Part shown: piece by piece, positions 1 through 9,670 of the stretch
How the letters are laid out: each line of letters begins with the position of its first letter
Numbering within the stretch: position 1 is the stretch's first letter
Source of the DNA: an uncultured Campylobacterota bacterium
GTDB lineage: Bacteria; Campylobacterota; Campylobacteria; Campylobacterales; Sulfurovaceae
Assembly (NCBI GenBank): GCA_937141405.1
Contig: CAKZQQ010000005.1
Location: 496,001 to 560,000, forward strand
Direction of reading: 5' to 3'
DNA length: 64,000 nt
Notes under the pieces: generated by a model
Databases searched by the model: none
What the model was told of the DNA's origin: nothing
The model's input: only the letters and a program-made list of their open reading frames with translations
Program-made: the position numbers and the translations under genes

Positions 1-743
1 GCTCTTTTGGAATAGATAACAACATCATTAAGAGCAACAAAAACTTCGCTAAATATCTTCATAAGTATCTGTTGTGAGTCTTGATCTTTGAAGTATATTC
101 CCTCTTTTGTAAGTGCGTTGATAAACTCTTTTTTATCAACATTCTCACCCTTTGCCTCACAATACATAGCATGTATTTTATCGAGCGAAAATTCTAAACT
201 TTTTGCGTAAAGATAATTACCATCTTTATAGACACTAATAAAGGCATCTTCTTCCATGAAATATATAAAAAGGTCTGTTCTGCCTTGTTGCAATATATCT
301 TTTTCATAAAGAATTTTATATAAAAGAGGTGCCGGAAATATAAGGTCAACATATTTAGCATCACTTACTATCTCACCATATAACTCGCGCAGTCTCTCCG
401 GTTTAGCGGCAAAAACATCAAAAAGTCTCTCTTCGCCTTCACTTGGAGACTCAAAATGGTCAATCACATATTCACTCGCTTGATCTAATCCTAACTCTTC
501 ATACGCCTTGTTCTCAATAGCACTATCAATATCTACATCATAAACTGATCTGCTTATACCTATCTTTGCAGAGATATAATCTCTATTAGATAGATAAGAT
601 GCCAAAAAGTTTGAAGTATTGAATGTTGGCTTGTTCTGCAGGCTAAGCTTATTAGACTTTAGAAGATAACTGTTTTTCGTATAAGGATTAACAGTTACGA
701 TCCTTGAGATAGACTTTCTCGATGAATCTTTTTTTGTAAACAT
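1..743 (-). CDS. Partial conserved protein of unknown function (3' end outside window)
   Basis: The reading frame is open from an ATG at 743 down to the window edge, giving at least 247 residues, so the C-terminus lies outside. A good ribosome site (GGGAAGGTGAAGG) sits just before the ATG and a TATAAT lies at 774-779. There is no signal peptide or clear membrane segment. The N-terminal 50 residues are polar and rich in Ser, Lys and Asn; the rest alternates acidic helices with strand-like stretches such as LFIYFMEEDAFISVYKDG. That pattern faintly recalls the actin-like fold of PilM/GspL proteins, but this is a guess without a diagnostic motif. It lies downstream of era on the same strand but has its own promoter-like box, so it may be transcribed separately from era. 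Confidence 0.75.
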   Translation of the reverse strand, partial: MFTKKDSSRKSISRIVTVNPYTKNSYLLKSNKLSLQNKPTFNTSNFLASYLSNRDYISAKIGISRSVYDVDIDSAIENKAYEELGLDQASEYVIDHFESPSEGEERLFDVFAAKPERLRELYGEIVSDAKYVDLIFPAPLLYKILYEKDILQQGRTDLFIYFMEEDAFISVYKDGNYLYAKSLEFSLDKIHAMYCEAKGENVDKKEFINALTKEGIYFKDQDSQQILMKIFSEVFVALNDVVIYSKR

Positions 744-773
744 CCTTCACCTTCCCTCTAGTTTATAAAAAAA

Positions 774-779
774 TTATAT
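774..779 (-). promoter_or_regulatory. -10 box for the partial gene at the window start
   Basis: A perfect TATAAT on the minus strand lies 30 bases before the ATG at 743, inside a very AT-rich 104-base gap after era. No convincing -35 is visible, as is usual for vegetative promoters of this phylum. Confidence 0.45.
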
Positions 780-847
780 ATACTTTAATATTAAAACTTT
801 CTTAGAAAAATATAAAATTTTAAATAAATTAATTTTTTTTATTATAA

Positions 848-1771
848 TTAATCAATTATATATCCAAAATTTTCTAAGTCACCCCTGTTCTTACTCCACC
901 CTTTTTTTACTGTTACAAACAGCTCTAAAAAGCATTTTTTGCCCGATAACTTCTCGATAGATTCCCTTGCACTCTTCCCTATTCTTTTTATAGAGATGCC
1001 GCCTGCACCGATAATCATCCGCTTTTGTATATCTTTTTCTACGATTATTGTGGCACGAATCCTATCGATATCTTTTTGCTCATCAATTTTATCTATTATG
1101 ACATCACTTTCATAGGGAATCTCATCACTGATATTTTCAAAAATAGATTCTCGAATAAACTCTTTATAAATGGATCGCATATACTCCGTAGTAAGCATAT
1201 CATCATCATAAAGCCATGGTGAAGGCTCTAAATACTTGACTATTTCATCCAATAATTGGGTTTTTCCTATATTTTTCTTAATGGAAAATGGAATAATCGC
1301 CTCAAATTTATCTTGATATTTCTGATACATTGATAACTGCTTTAAGAGTTCTTCATTGCTGAGCCAATCAACTTTTGTCAAAAGCACGATATGTTTTGCT
1401 CTTTTTGATTCTTGAAGCTCTAAAAACTTCTCATACTCTTCTAAACTATCATTTGCCGGTGCTAAAAAAATGATGAGATCGCAGTCCCCCATCGCTTTAA
1501 GTGCTTCACCCAGCATAAATTGATTTAAGAGTTTCTCTTTTTTATGAATACCGGGCGTATCTACAAAAACAATCTGTGCCATATCGTGCGTGACAATGAT
1601 ATGCATTCTTTTTCTTGTTGCCTGTGCTTTTTTTGATACCATTGCAAGTTTCTCGCCGACCAGGTAGTTTAAAAGAGAACTTTTACCCGCATTTGGTCGA
1701 CCAACAACTGCCACAAAACCACATTTAGTTGCCTCTTTATTGTCTTCTTGTTTATCCAAAACTGTATCCAT
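848..1771 (-). CDS. era: GTPase Era
   Basis: Era is a Ras-like GTPase that binds the 3' end of 16S rRNA and helps 30S subunit maturation. The 307 residues carry the G1 loop GRPNAGKS (24-31), the G3 motif DTPG (71-74) and the G4 motif TKVD (132-135). A C-terminal KH RNA-binding domain spans roughly residues 225-305, with a Gly-rich turn (IGAGGISIKRIG). Length is normal for the family. The stop of hslU and the era start ATG share one base at 1771, so the two are translationally coupled in an rplI-hslV-hslU-era operon. Nothing unusual is seen in the motifs. Confidence 0.97.
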   Translation of the reverse strand: MDTVLDKQEDNKEATKCGFVAVVGRPNAGKSSLLNYLVGEKLAMVSKKAQATRKRMHIIVTHDMAQIVFVDTPGIHKKEKLLNQFMLGEALKAMGDCDLIIFLAPANDSLEEYEKFLELQESKRAKHIVLLTKVDWLSNEELLKQLSMYQKYQDKFEAIIPFSIKKNIGKTQLLDEIVKYLEPSPWLYDDDMLTTEYMRSIYKEFIRESIFENISDEIPYESDVIIDKIDEQKDIDRIRATIIVEKDIQKRMIIGAGGISIKRIGKSARESIEKLSGKKCFLELFVTVKKGWSKNRGDLENFGYIID

Positions 1772-3105
1772 TATAATATATATCGTGTACTATCTTCATC
1801 TTCTATTATAGTACTCACCTTCTCATCTACTAACGACTCATCCACTTTTATCTCATTGCCGCTATGCATATCAGCCTCAAAATTTATATCTTCTAAAACT
1901 TTTTCTACGACAGCATAAAGTCTTCTTGCGCCGATATCCTCTGTCTTCTCATTGGCACTCATCGCATAGAAAGCTATCTTTTTGAGTGCTGCCTCGGCAA
2001 ATACCAAGCGTACATCTTCAGAGCTTAAAAGTGCTTCATATTGCTTGATGAGTGAATTTTTAGGCTCAGTAAGTATCCTATAGAGCGCTTCTTCATCAAG
2101 GCTATTGAGCGTAACTTTAAGCGGAAAACGACCTTGAAGTTCGGGGATAAGATCACTCGGTTTGGCTAAATGAAATGCGCCTGCAGCTATAAAAAGGATA
2201 TGATCCGTTTTGATGACTCCAAGTTTTGTGTTGACGCTTGAACCCTCAACTATAGGCAACAGATCTCGCTGAACCCCCTCTTTGCTTGGGTCTTGTCTGC
2301 TCGTATTTGCAGAGGAGACTGCGATCTTGTCTATCTCGTCGATAAAGACGATACCACTCTTTTCAACGCGCTCTTTTGCAAGCTCTTTAATCGCCTCCAT
2401 ATCAAGAAGCTGGTCACTCGCCTCCTCTTTGAGTATCCTTTTTGCTTCTTTGATGCTTACCTCTTTTTCATTATTACCTTTATTTAAGCCTCCCATGACT
2501 TTGGCGATGGACTCTTGCAGATTCACCATTTGCGAAGGAAACATATCATCCATATCATTGTTGATTTGTTGTGGCGGCACTTTAATCTTGACGCGCATAG
2601 TATCAAGCTCTCCCTGCTCCAATCTTGTCTGCATCTTTGCAAATGATATTTCATATTCAGTTTTCTTTTGTTCGCTTGCGCCCATAGGCAATGGCGGGAT
2701 GAGCTTTTCTAAAATTTTATTTTCGACATATGCCTCAATCTTATCTCTATTTTTTTCATTCTCAATCTCTCTTGTGATTCGCAGGGAAATAGCTGCAAGA
2801 TCTCGAATCATAGACTCTACATCTCTCCCGACAAAACCAACCTCTGTATATTTACTTGCCTCAACTTTGATAAAAGGCATTTGCATCATCTGTGCAAGTC
2901 TTCTAGCAATCTCCGTCTTCCCTACACCTGTATTTCCTATCATGAGGATATTCTTAGGTATGATCTCGTCTTGAATTTCCGGCGGAAGCTTTAATCTTCT
3001 ATATCTATTTCTGAGTGCAACAGCGATGGTTTTTTTAGCATCTTTTTGCCCTATAACATATCTATCAAGATATGCCACGATCTCTTTTGGAGTTAAATTA
3101 TCCAA
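1771..3105 (-). CDS. hslU: HslU, ATPase subunit of the HslUV protease
   Basis: HslU is the AAA+ unfoldase that feeds substrates into HslV. Walker A is GNTGVGKT (residues 57-64 of the chosen protein), followed by the pore motif region (KYTEVGFVGRDVE) and a Walker B with FIDEIDKI. The C-terminal STRYIL tail is the type that inserts into HslV and activates it. The reading frame can be extended 30 codons upstream, but that extension would overlap hslV and has no homology-like content. I chose the TTG at 3105 because AAGGAG lies six bases before it and the protein then starts as DNLTPKEIV, the normal N-terminus. It follows hslV by 10 bases. Final length is 444 residues. Confidence 0.96.
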   Translation of the reverse strand: MDNLTPKEIVAYLDRYVIGQKDAKKTIAVALRNRYRRLKLPPEIQDEIIPKNILMIGNTGVGKTEIARRLAQMMQMPFIKVEASKYTEVGFVGRDVESMIRDLAAISLRITREIENEKNRDKIEAYVENKILEKLIPPLPMGASEQKKTEYEISFAKMQTRLEQGELDTMRVKIKVPPQQINNDMDDMFPSQMVNLQESIAKVMGGLNKGNNEKEVSIKEAKRILKEEASDQLLDMEAIKELAKERVEKSGIVFIDEIDKIAVSSANTSRQDPSKEGVQRDLLPIVEGSSVNTKLGVIKTDHILFIAAGAFHLAKPSDLIPELQGRFPLKVTLNSLDEEALYRILTEPKNSLIKQYEALLSSEDVRLVFAEAALKKIAFYAMSANEKTEDIGARRLYAVVEKVLEDINFEADMHSGNEIKVDESLVDEKVSTIIEDEDSTRYIL

Positions 3106-3115
3106 TACACGCTCC

Positions 3116-3649
3116 TTATTCGAGTTCCAATATAGATATATTGGTATTTGTATAGATGCAAAGCTCACCTGCAATTTTAAGTGACTCCTCCACAAGCTCT
3201 CTTGGCTTCAGGGTTGCATGTTTATGTAGAGCTCTAGCCGCACTGAGTGCATAGCTTCCACCACTTCCTATCGCTGCTATAGTTCCATCTTCAGGTTCGA
3301 CAACATCGCCTGTACCGCTAAGGATATAAAGATTATCTCTATCGAGTACCAACATCATCGCTTCGAGCTGTCTAAGTTGTTTGTCTTTTCTCCACATCTT
3401 TGAAAATGCAATGACAGACTTAAAGAGATCACCTTTTTTCTCTGTTAGAATATTCTCAAACATATCAAAAAGATTAAATGCGTCTGCAGTACTTCCGGCA
3501 AATCCTGCCAATATTTTTCCCTCATGGAGACTTCTTACTTTAGTTGCATTACTTTTAAGCACCGTGTTTCCAAATGTCACTTGCCCATCGCCGCCTATGA
3601 TTGCTTTGCCGTTGGCTCTATAGGCCAAGATGGTTGTTGCTTCAAACAT
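3116..3649 (-). CDS. hslV: HslV, threonine peptidase subunit of the HslUV protease
   Basis: HslV forms the proteasome-like double hexamer that degrades proteins unfolded by HslU. The N-terminus [11 protein letters not shown] contains the catalytic threonine (Thr5 of the precursor); the four preceding residues would be removed. GGDGQVTFG and SGTGDV are typical HslV signatures, and 177 residues is the normal length. It sits between rplI (2 bases upstream) and hslU (10 bases downstream), the standard Campylobacterota arrangement. A role in heat-stress proteolysis follows from the family. No regulatory element specific to it is seen. Confidence 0.97.
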   Translation of the reverse strand: MFEATTILAYRANGKAIIGGDGQVTFGNTVLKSNATKVRSLHEGKILAGFAGSTADAFNLFDMFENILTEKKGDLFKSVIAFSKMWRKDKQLRQLEAMMLVLDRDNLYILSGTGDVVEPEDGTIAAIGSGGSYALSAARALHKHATLKPRELVEESLKIAGELCIYTNTNISILELE

Positions 3650-3651
3650 CG

Positions 3652-4095
3652 TTATACTCCTACAACCTCTACTTTTATGCTCGCATGAATTCCATGGCCC
3701 AATTTAACATCAACCTCATGCACGCCGGTTGATTTGATTGCTTTATCAAGATGTATATTCTTTTTATCTAATTCTATATCGCACTGTGATTTGATCATAT
3801 TAGAGATGTCAGCATTGCCGACAGAGCCTTGTATGCCGATAGGTGCAGATGGTTTTTCTATCTTTATGATGCTTGATTCTAGCAATTTCTTTTCAGCTTC
3901 CAATCTTGCAATCTCCTCTTGCTCCTCTTTGAGCATTCTCTCTTTTTCACTATTCCAAGTTTCGACTACCTCTGGAGTTGCCAACTTCGCAAAACCTTTT
4001 GCTATCAAAAAATTTTGTCCGTATCCATCTTTAACCTCTTTAATCTCTCCGCTTTTGCCAAGTGACTTTACATCTTTAACTAACAATACTTTCAT
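3652..4095 (-). CDS. rplI: 50S ribosomal protein L9
   Basis: L9 binds domain V of 23S rRNA at the base of the L1 stalk and helps maintain reading frame. The N-terminal domain shows the classic [20 protein letters not shown] start, then a long charged connecting helix (residues 48-75, rich in Glu and Lys) and a C-terminal domain ending VEVVGV. At 147 residues it is full length. It is the first gene of the rplI-hslV-hslU-era run. An AAAGGA ribosome site lies upstream and a TAAAAT box on the minus strand lies a few tens of bases further, in the 110-base gap shared with the divergent peptidase gene. Confidence 0.97.
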   Translation of the reverse strand: MKVLLVKDVKSLGKSGEIKEVKDGYGQNFLIAKGFAKLATPEVVETWNSEKERMLKEEQEEIARLEAEKKLLESSIIKIEKPSAPIGIQGSVGNADISNMIKSQCDIELDKKNIHLDKAIKSTGVHEVDVKLGHGIHASIKVEVVGV

Positions 4096-4205
4096 AAAAA
4101 AAATCCTTTAAAACAATTGTTCTATTTTAGCGAATTTTATATGAGTAGTGATTAAAAACTACTTTTAAGGAAAAATAAGCGATAGTAAACTAAAAAAGGT
4201 AACAA

Positions 4206-6164
4206 ATGTTTATAGAGTTCAAAGAGCCAAATTACACTACATTTATCTCAGAATTGAAAGATATCATAGCAAGATACAACAACACAGTAGATGAGATAGT
4301 AAAAAATGACTCAAAGAGCTACGCCGATACACTTAAAATCCTAGAAGAGCTTGACGAAGAGCTCTCGCTCTGCTTTACTCCTCTTTCACATCTCAACAGT
4401 GTATCAAATTCAAGTCAAACACAAAAAATATACGAAGAAGCGCTCCCGATTATTTCAAATTTCCACACAAAACTCTCACACAATAAGAAGCTCTATGAAA
4501 AGATAAAAAGCATTACAACAACAAAAGCTGATGAGCAAAGAGTGATTGATGAAGCGATCAAAGATTTTGAACTCGCCGGTGTAGATCTCGAAATGACAAA
4601 AAAGAGACGACTTGAAGAGATAGATATGAATCTCAGTAGTCTCTCAAATGAATTTTCTCAAAACTTACTCAATGCTACAAACGAATACACACTCACTATC
4701 GAGAATGAAAAAGATATAGAAGGCATCCCCGATTCAGCACTTGAACCGCTCAAAAAAGAGAGGGATGGCAAGATTGTCTATGAGTTCAATCTGCAAATGC
4801 CAAATTATATTGCCTATATGACCTACGGTCCAAATAGAACCTTGAGAGAAAAGCTCTACAAAGCTTACACCTCTAGAGCGCCTCAAAACGCTCAAATCAT
4901 CGATGCCATACTTCAACTCAGAGAAGAAGAAGCAAAGCTATTGGGTTTTACCAATTATGCCCAATATGCACTCAGCAAAAGAGATGCAAGCTCAAGCGAT
5001 GAAGTGATAGATTTTTTAGAAAAACTGATAGCAATCGCACAACCATTTGCCAAAAAAGAGTTTGAAGAGCTAAGCGCTTATGCAAAGAGTATTGATGCAT
5101 TAACACAACTTGAGAGTTATGATGTGGCATATTATGCACAAAAGCTACAACAAGAAAAGTTTGACTTTGATGAGAGGATAGTACAAGAGTATTTTGAACA
5201 AAGTAGTCTCTTAAAGGGACTACTTGAGACTGTCTCAAAACTCTTTGATATAGAATTTAAAGAGCTTGGACTCAAACTATGGCATCCTTGTGTTAAGGCA
5301 TATGATATCTATGAAGATGGAAAGTTAAGTGCGCGCATATATCTTGACCTTGAAGCAAGAAGTTCAAAAAGGGGCGGTGCGTGGATGCACGATTTTGAGA
5401 CACACTTTTTTGATGCAAAAGAAGAGAGAAAGCTAGCCTCAGCTTTTATCGTTTGTAATTTCTCTGCTGCCACAAAAGAGACGCCATCACTCCTAAGGCA
5501 CGATGATGTGGTAACTCTTTTTCATGAAATGGGACATGCGCTCCATCATCTACTAAGCAAAAATACACAAAGATCACTCTCAGGCATCAATGGGGTCGCC
5601 TGGGATGTTGTTGAATTTCCTTCACAATTTTTAGAAAATTTTGCCTACCAAAAAGATGTATTAAAAAGCATTGGCACGCACTATAAAAGCGGAGAGAGTA
5701 TCCCCGATTGGCTGATTGAGAAGATAGAGCAGACAAAGAATTTTCAAGCAGCCTCAGGATTATTGAGGCAAATAGAGTTTTCACTTTTTGATATCAAACT
5801 GCATCTCAAATACCACAACATCGAACAGACGCAGCATCTACTTGATGCTATACGCAAAGAGACTTCACTTATAAAGGTACCAGGCTACAATAAGTTTCAA
5901 AACTCCTTTGCGCACATCTTTGCAGGTGGCTATGCGGCAGGATACTACAGTTATAAATGGGCAGAGGTCCTCAGTGCAGATGCATTCATAGAGTGTTTGG
6001 ACGAAGATGGTCTCTTCAATACTCTTAAAGCGAAAGGATACAAAGAGCATATCCTCGCAAAAGGATCACTCAAAGAGATGCGTCATCTCTATAGGGAGTG
6101 GCTAGGTAAAGATCCCGATGTGGACAGCTTGGCAAAACTATATGGACTTACAAAGGATAGTTGA
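4206..6164 (+). CDS. prlC: M3-family oligopeptidase (oligopeptidase A / PrlC-like)
   Basis: This is a cytoplasmic zinc metallopeptidase that degrades short peptides, including cleaved signal peptides in relatives. The HExxH zinc site is HEMGH at residues 440-444, in the longer M3 signature TLFHEMGHALHH. The second zinc-ligand region (EFPSQFLENFAY) follows about 28 residues later, and a family-typical Gly/Tyr-rich segment (FAGGYAAGYYSYKW) lies near the C-terminus. The 652-residue length fits thimet-type oligopeptidases. There is no signal peptide. The stop overlaps the next ATG by one base, so the following membrane protein is probably co-translated. Assignment to PrlC rather than another M3 subgroup is by overall resemblance. 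Confidence 0.9.
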   Translation: MFIEFKEPNYTTFISELKDIIARYNNTVDEIVKNDSKSYADTLKILEELDEELSLCFTPLSHLNSVSNSSQTQKIYEEALPIISNFHTKLSHNKKLYEKIKSITTTKADEQRVIDEAIKDFELAGVDLEMTKKRRLEEIDMNLSSLSNEFSQNLLNATNEYTLTIENEKDIEGIPDSALEPLKKERDGKIVYEFNLQMPNYIAYMTYGPNRTLREKLYKAYTSRAPQNAQIIDAILQLREEEAKLLGFTNYAQYALSKRDASSSDEVIDFLEKLIAIAQPFAKKEFEELSAYAKSIDALTQLESYDVAYYAQKLQQEKFDFDERIVQEYFEQSSLLKGLLETVSKLFDIEFKELGLKLWHPCVKAYDIYEDGKLSARIYLDLEARSSKRGGAWMHDFETHFFDAKEERKLASAFIVCNFSAATKETPSLLRHDDVVTLFHEMGHALHHLLSKNTQRSLSGINGVAWDVVEFPSQFLENFAYQKDVLKSIGTHYKSGESIPDWLIEKIEQTKNFQAASGLLRQIEFSLFDIKLHLKYHNIEQTQHLLDAIRKETSLIKVPGYNKFQNSFAHIFAGGYAAGYYSYKWAEVLSADAFIECLDEDGLFNTLKAKGYKEHILAKGSLKEMRHLYREWLGKDPDVDSLAKLYGLTKDS

Positions 6165-6682
6165 TGAAAGAGTATCTGCCGATTGCGCTGATAATTTTTG
6201 CAATCTTTATCTTTATCTTTTTAGGGGCGCTCTACAGTCCTACTTTTAGCCAACAAAAAAGTTTTTTAGAGCTCTTTATGCTTCTTGGCGGTCTTCTCTT
6301 TGTTTTTAGCATGCTTGCTGTTGCCGTAATTCTTGGCTTTAGCTCATTTGCACTCTTTTTAACGATTTTTTTAGTTGCAGTGATGCTCCTTTTTGGCATA
6401 GAAGCCGTCCTCTTGATGGGAGTTACCATCTATGCTTTCTGGGGGCTTATCTTTACGATGCAGCTGCTTCTTTTTGATCACGATATCAAAACATCCAAAG
6501 AGTGGTTCCAAAGCAGATACACCAAAAAGAGTTTTGAGATAGAATTTTATGCATTTTATCCCCTGTTGGGTGCCATGTATATACTCATAGAGTATCTACC
6601 TGCGCTTATTTATAAAGATTCGATGCTCTCCTTTTCACCCAAAAGGGTACAAGAAAAAATGAACGATTTTTTGATAAAATAA
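6164..6682 (+). CDS. Small multi-pass membrane protein, unknown function
   Basis: I do not recognise the family. The 172-residue protein has about four hydrophobic segments: one at the N-terminus (residues 6-25), two or three between residues 38 and 105, and one near residues 130-145. A charged loop containing DHDIKTSKEWFQSRY lies between the last two. The first possible start is a TTG at 6161, but I prefer the ATG at 6164, which overlaps the prlC stop by one base and has AAAGGA seven bases upstream. It is likely co-expressed with the oligopeptidase before it and possibly with the M48 lipoprotein after it. Confidence 0.8.
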   Translation: MKEYLPIALIIFAIFIFIFLGALYSPTFSQQKSFLELFMLLGGLLFVFSMLAVAVILGFSSFALFLTIFLVAVMLLFGIEAVLLMGVTIYAFWGLIFTMQLLLFDHDIKTSKEWFQSRYTKKSFEIEFYAFYPLLGAMYILIEYLPALIYKDSMLSFSPKRVQEKMNDFLIK

Positions 6683-6710
6683 CTCAATAAATACAAGACA
6701 AAGGTTTACG

Positions 6711-7505
6711 ATGATGCGATATATACGGTATGGAATTCTCTCTTTAATTACTGCTTTGATCTTTATAGGGTGTAATGCAAAAGCGCCAATTACAGGCAGA
6801 AGTCAAATGATTATGATCTCTCCACAGCAAGAACTTGCTCTTGGAATGCAAAGTGCCAAACAGGTACTCAAAAAATCAAAATTAAGTAAAAATAGAAACT
6901 ATATCAATAGAGTCAACAGGGTCGGTAAAAAAATCGCGGCTGCCTCAGGACAGACAAATTATAAATGGAAATTTTATGTTATCGATGATCCTAAAACAGC
7001 AAATGCTTTTGTTCTTCCGGGCGGTCAAGTATTTTTCTATACAGGCATCTTAAAATATATGTCCAATGACGATGAGATCGCAGCCGTTATGGCACACGAA
7101 GTCGGCCATGCTCTTGCACGACATGCTGCTGAACGGATAAGCACACAACAGCTTGCCTCTTTGGGTGGGCAAATGCTCCAAATTGGTCTTGGGGCTAAGG
7201 GTGTGAGTGCCGGCAACACAAATGCGGTTATGCAAGCTTTTGGCATTGCAAGTCAACTTGGTGTTATATTGCCTTATTCTAGAACACAAGAGTATGAGGC
7301 AGATCATATAGGATTGGTTTTGGCAGCAAGAGCGGGATACAATCCAAACGGCGCACTCACCTTTTGGAAGAAATTTATGAAAAGTAACTCAAAAAGGTCA
7401 CCTGAATACTTCTCAACACACCCTAATCCTACAAATCGTATAGCAAGACTTAAAGCATTGATGCCGAAAGTAATGCCAATCTATGAGAAGAATAGAAGAA
7501 GATAA
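6711..7505 (+). CDS. M48-family zinc metallopeptidase lipoprotein (LoiP/BepA type)
   Basis: This is a probable periplasmic, outer-membrane-anchored protease for envelope protein quality control. The signal peptide ends in the lipobox FIGC, with Cys21 as the lipidated residue. The zinc site HEVGH is at residues 129-133 and the third ligand lies in the ExxAD-type motif QEYEAD (193-198). NAFVLPGGQVFFYTG is a typical M48 substrate-side strand. At 264 residues it lacks the TPR domain of BepA and so resembles LoiP/YcaL more. An AAAGG site lies six bases before the first of two adjacent ATG codons. A hairpin overlapping the stop codon probably ends transcription. Confidence 0.92.
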   Translation: MMRYIRYGILSLITALIFIGCNAKAPITGRSQMIMISPQQELALGMQSAKQVLKKSKLSKNRNYINRVNRVGKKIAAASGQTNYKWKFYVIDDPKTANAFVLPGGQVFFYTGILKYMSNDDEIAAVMAHEVGHALARHAAERISTQQLASLGGQMLQIGLGAKGVSAGNTNAVMQAFGIASQLGVILPYSRTQEYEADHIGLVLAARAGYNPNGALTFWKKFMKSNSKRSPEYFSTHPNPTNRIARLKALMPKVMPIYEKNRRR

Positions 7506-7521
7506 GAGAGCTTCTCTTATC
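7501..7521. terminator. Hairpin between convergent genes, probable bidirectional terminator
   Basis: A perfect 9-base-pair stem (GATAAGAGA / TCTCTTATC) with a 3-base loop overlaps the stop codon of the M48 peptidase gene and the stop of argG. Both sides are followed by T-rich, not uninterrupted T, sequence in the direction of transcription, so it is a plausible but imperfect terminator serving both genes. Confidence 0.55.
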
Positions 7522-8764
7522 ACTTTCTATTTGGTTGATTTTTCCCTTCAATGATGAGGCGAAGTGCGTTAAGCTTTATAAAGCCTTCCGCATCGGATTG
7601 ATCGTACACTTCATCCTCTTCAAATGTAGAGTGCGCTTCACTATAGAGTGAAATATCTGAACTTCGCCCTATCACAATCACATTGCCTTTATAGAGTTTG
7701 AGTTTGACTTCACCCTCAACATTCTCCTGTGTCTTATCGATAGCAGCTTGAAGCATTTTACGCTCCGGTGACCACCAATAGCCATTATAGATCAGTTTTG
7801 CATAGCGTGGCATAAGCTCATCTTTGAGATGTGCCTCTTCGCGATCGAGTGTGATAGATTCGATGGCTCTATGTGCTTTAAGCATAATCGTACCACCCGG
7901 TGTCTCATAACACCCTCTTGCTTTCATCCCAACATATCTATTTTCAACGATATCAATTCGGCCTATCCCATGCTTGTTGCCGTAATCATTAAGCGTTTTA
8001 AGCAGTGTTGCGGGCGACATCGCCTCGCCGTTTATGGCAATAGGATCACCATTTTTATAGCTTAGGGTGATGTATTCGGCTTCATCGGGCGCATCTTCAG
8101 GCGAACTCGTCCACAACCACATACTTTTTTCAGGTTCATTTGCAGGATTTTCAAGATGCAAGCCCTCGTAAGAGATATGGAGTAGATTTGCATCCATAGA
8201 GTATGGACTTATCTTTGGATTGCCATTTTCATCAAGATGTTTTTGAGATATCTCTATGCCGTTTTTCTTTGCATACGCTATCAATTTTTCTCTTGAATTA
8301 AGATCCCACTCTCTCCATGGAGCAATCACGGCGATATCAGGATTGAGTGCTAGATAGCCAAGTTCAAATCGTACTTGATCATTCCCCTTTCCGGTAGCTC
8401 CATGACTTACTGCATCAGCACCTGTTTGTTTGGCTATCTCGATCTGTTTCTTTGCGATAAGCGGTCTTGCTATCGAGGTTCCAAGGAGATATTCACCCTC
8501 ATAGATAGCGTTAGCTCTAAACATAGGAAATACAAAATCTTTGACAAATTCTTCCTTGAGATCAAGTATAAATATATTCTCAGGTTTTATGCCAAACTTT
8601 AATGCTTTCTCTCTAGCCGGCTCCACCTCTTCGCCCTGTCCAAGATCGGCTGTGAATGTAACAACCTCACATCCATACTCATCTTGCAGCCATTTAAGAA
8701 TAATACTCGTATCGAGCCCGCCACTATAAGCTAATACTGCTTTTTTAATATCTTTTTTTGCCAT
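7520..8764 (-). CDS. argG: Argininosuccinate synthase
   Basis: ArgG joins citrulline and aspartate with ATP in arginine synthesis. The N-terminal ATP pyrophosphatase loop AYSGGLDTS is present, followed by family stretches such as [16 protein letters not shown] and the C-terminal [11 protein letters not shown]. The frame stays open 50 codons further upstream, but that part overlaps the divergent gap and contains no family sequence. The ATG at 8764 gives the standard [16 protein letters not shown] start, has AAGGTG upstream and a TAAAAT box at 8799-8804. The resulting protein is 414 residues, slightly longer than usual. It is divergent from pdxJ. Confidence 0.96.
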   Translation of the reverse strand: MAKKDIKKAVLAYSGGLDTSIILKWLQDEYGCEVVTFTADLGQGEEVEPAREKALKFGIKPENIFILDLKEEFVKDFVFPMFRANAIYEGEYLLGTSIARPLIAKKQIEIAKQTGADAVSHGATGKGNDQVRFELGYLALNPDIAVIAPWREWDLNSREKLIAYAKKNGIEISQKHLDENGNPKISPYSMDANLLHISYEGLHLENPANEPEKSMWLWTSSPEDAPDEAEYITLSYKNGDPIAINGEAMSPATLLKTLNDYGNKHGIGRIDIVENRYVGMKARGCYETPGGTIMLKAHRAIESITLDREEAHLKDELMPRYAKLIYNGYWWSPERKMLQAAIDKTQENVEGEVKLKLYKGNVIVIGRSSDISLYSEAHSTFEEDEVYDQSDAEGFIKLNALRLIIEGKNQPNRK

Positions 8765-8798
8765 ATATGACACCTTTTTATCGTAAATTAATTGAGAT

Positions 8799-8804
8799 AT
8801 TTTA
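8799..8804 (-). promoter_or_regulatory. -10 box of argG
   Basis: TAAAAT on the minus strand, 35 bases before the argG ATG. It defines the true argG start region and excludes the longer upstream reading frame. No arginine-repressor operator was recognised. Confidence 0.4.
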
Positions 8805-8856
8805 GCATAGTGTTGATTAAAAGGGTGCTCAAAATTTAGCCTAATTGCTTTTAAGA

Positions 8857-8862
8857 TATAAT
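8857..8862 (+). promoter_or_regulatory. -10 box of pdxJ-pdxA
   Basis: A perfect TATAAT lies 25 bases before the pdxJ ATG, leaving a short leader of about 20 bases that contains the GGAG ribosome site. A -35 box is not evident. Confidence 0.5.
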
Positions 8863-8887
8863 ATTGAAAATCTAAAAACGGAGTCTT

Positions 8888-9670
8888 ATGAAACTCGGAG
8901 TCAACATAGACCATATCGCTGTTCTAAGAGAAGCAAGACGTATCAATGATCCTGATCCGCTGCAGGCTATTGCTATATGCGAAAAAACAGATGCAGACCA
9001 GATTACCATCCATCTTCGAGAAGATCGTCGTCATATACAAGATAGTGATGTTGCCAAGATTCTCAAGGCATCAAAACTCCCTATCAACCTAGAGTGTGCC
9101 ATAGCACCGGAAATTATCGAGATCGCTTGCTCACTCAAGCCTCACCGCGCAACCATAGTTCCTGAAAAAAGAGAAGAGGTTACAACAGAGGGCGGGCTGG
9201 CACTTGAAGGGAATTTTAGTGCGATGCAAGAGGCTATTTTAAAGTTGCAAAAAAACGATATTGAAGTTTCTCTTTTTATAGATCCCGATAGTAGCAGTGT
9301 GCAATTAGCCAAAGACCTTGGAGCACAATGGGTGGAATTTCACACGGGAAAATATGCAAATATCTACGCTATGCTTTATGGCGGTTTGGCAAATTCCGAT
9401 CACTGTATCAAAGAGCTTAATTTACCAAAAAACGAACTTGAAATCATGTTAGCAGATGAGCTTAAAAATATCAAAACCGTAGCAAAAATTGCTTCATCAA
9501 TAGGTCTAAAAGTTGCCGCGGGTCATGGATTAAACTATCAAAATGTCAAAGATATAGCCAAAATTGATGAGATAGAAGAGCTCAATATAGGGCAGAGCAT
9601 CATAGCGCGCTCCATCTGGGTAGGACTTGAGACGGCAATCAAAGAGATGCAAGAGGCGATAAAACGATGA
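8888..9670 (+). CDS. pdxJ: Pyridoxine 5'-phosphate synthase
   Basis: PdxJ condenses 3-amino-2-oxopropyl phosphate with deoxyxylulose 5-phosphate to make pyridoxine 5'-phosphate in the DXP-dependent vitamin B6 pathway. The start [16 protein letters not shown] is diagnostic, as are [26 protein letters not shown] and the C-terminal [10 protein letters not shown] phosphate site. Length (260) is normal for the phylum. A GGAG site lies before the ATG. The last four bases overlap the pdxA start (ATGA), so the two steps of the same pathway are translated in a coupled manner. Confidence 0.97.
   Translation: MKLGVNIDHIAVLREARRINDPDPLQAIAICEKTDADQITIHLREDRRHIQDSDVAKILKASKLPINLECAIAPEIIEIACSLKPHRATIVPEKREEVTTEGGLALEGNFSAMQEAILKLQKNDIEVSLFIDPDSSSVQLAKDLGAQWVEFHTGKYANIYAMLYGGLANSDHCIKELNLPKNELEIMLADELKNIKTVAKIASSIGLKVAAGHGLNYQNVKDIAKIDEIEELNIGQSIIARSIWVGLETAIKEMQEAIKR

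Noticed and set aside
3105-3195. Longer hslU beginning at 3195
   Set aside because: The extra 30 residues overlap hslV, show no HslU sequence, and the TTG at 3105 has a proper AAGGAG site and the standard N-terminus.
8764-8914. Longer argG beginning at 8914
   Set aside because: The extension overlaps the divergent pdxJ start and includes the argG promoter box; the ATG at 8764 gives the family N-terminus.
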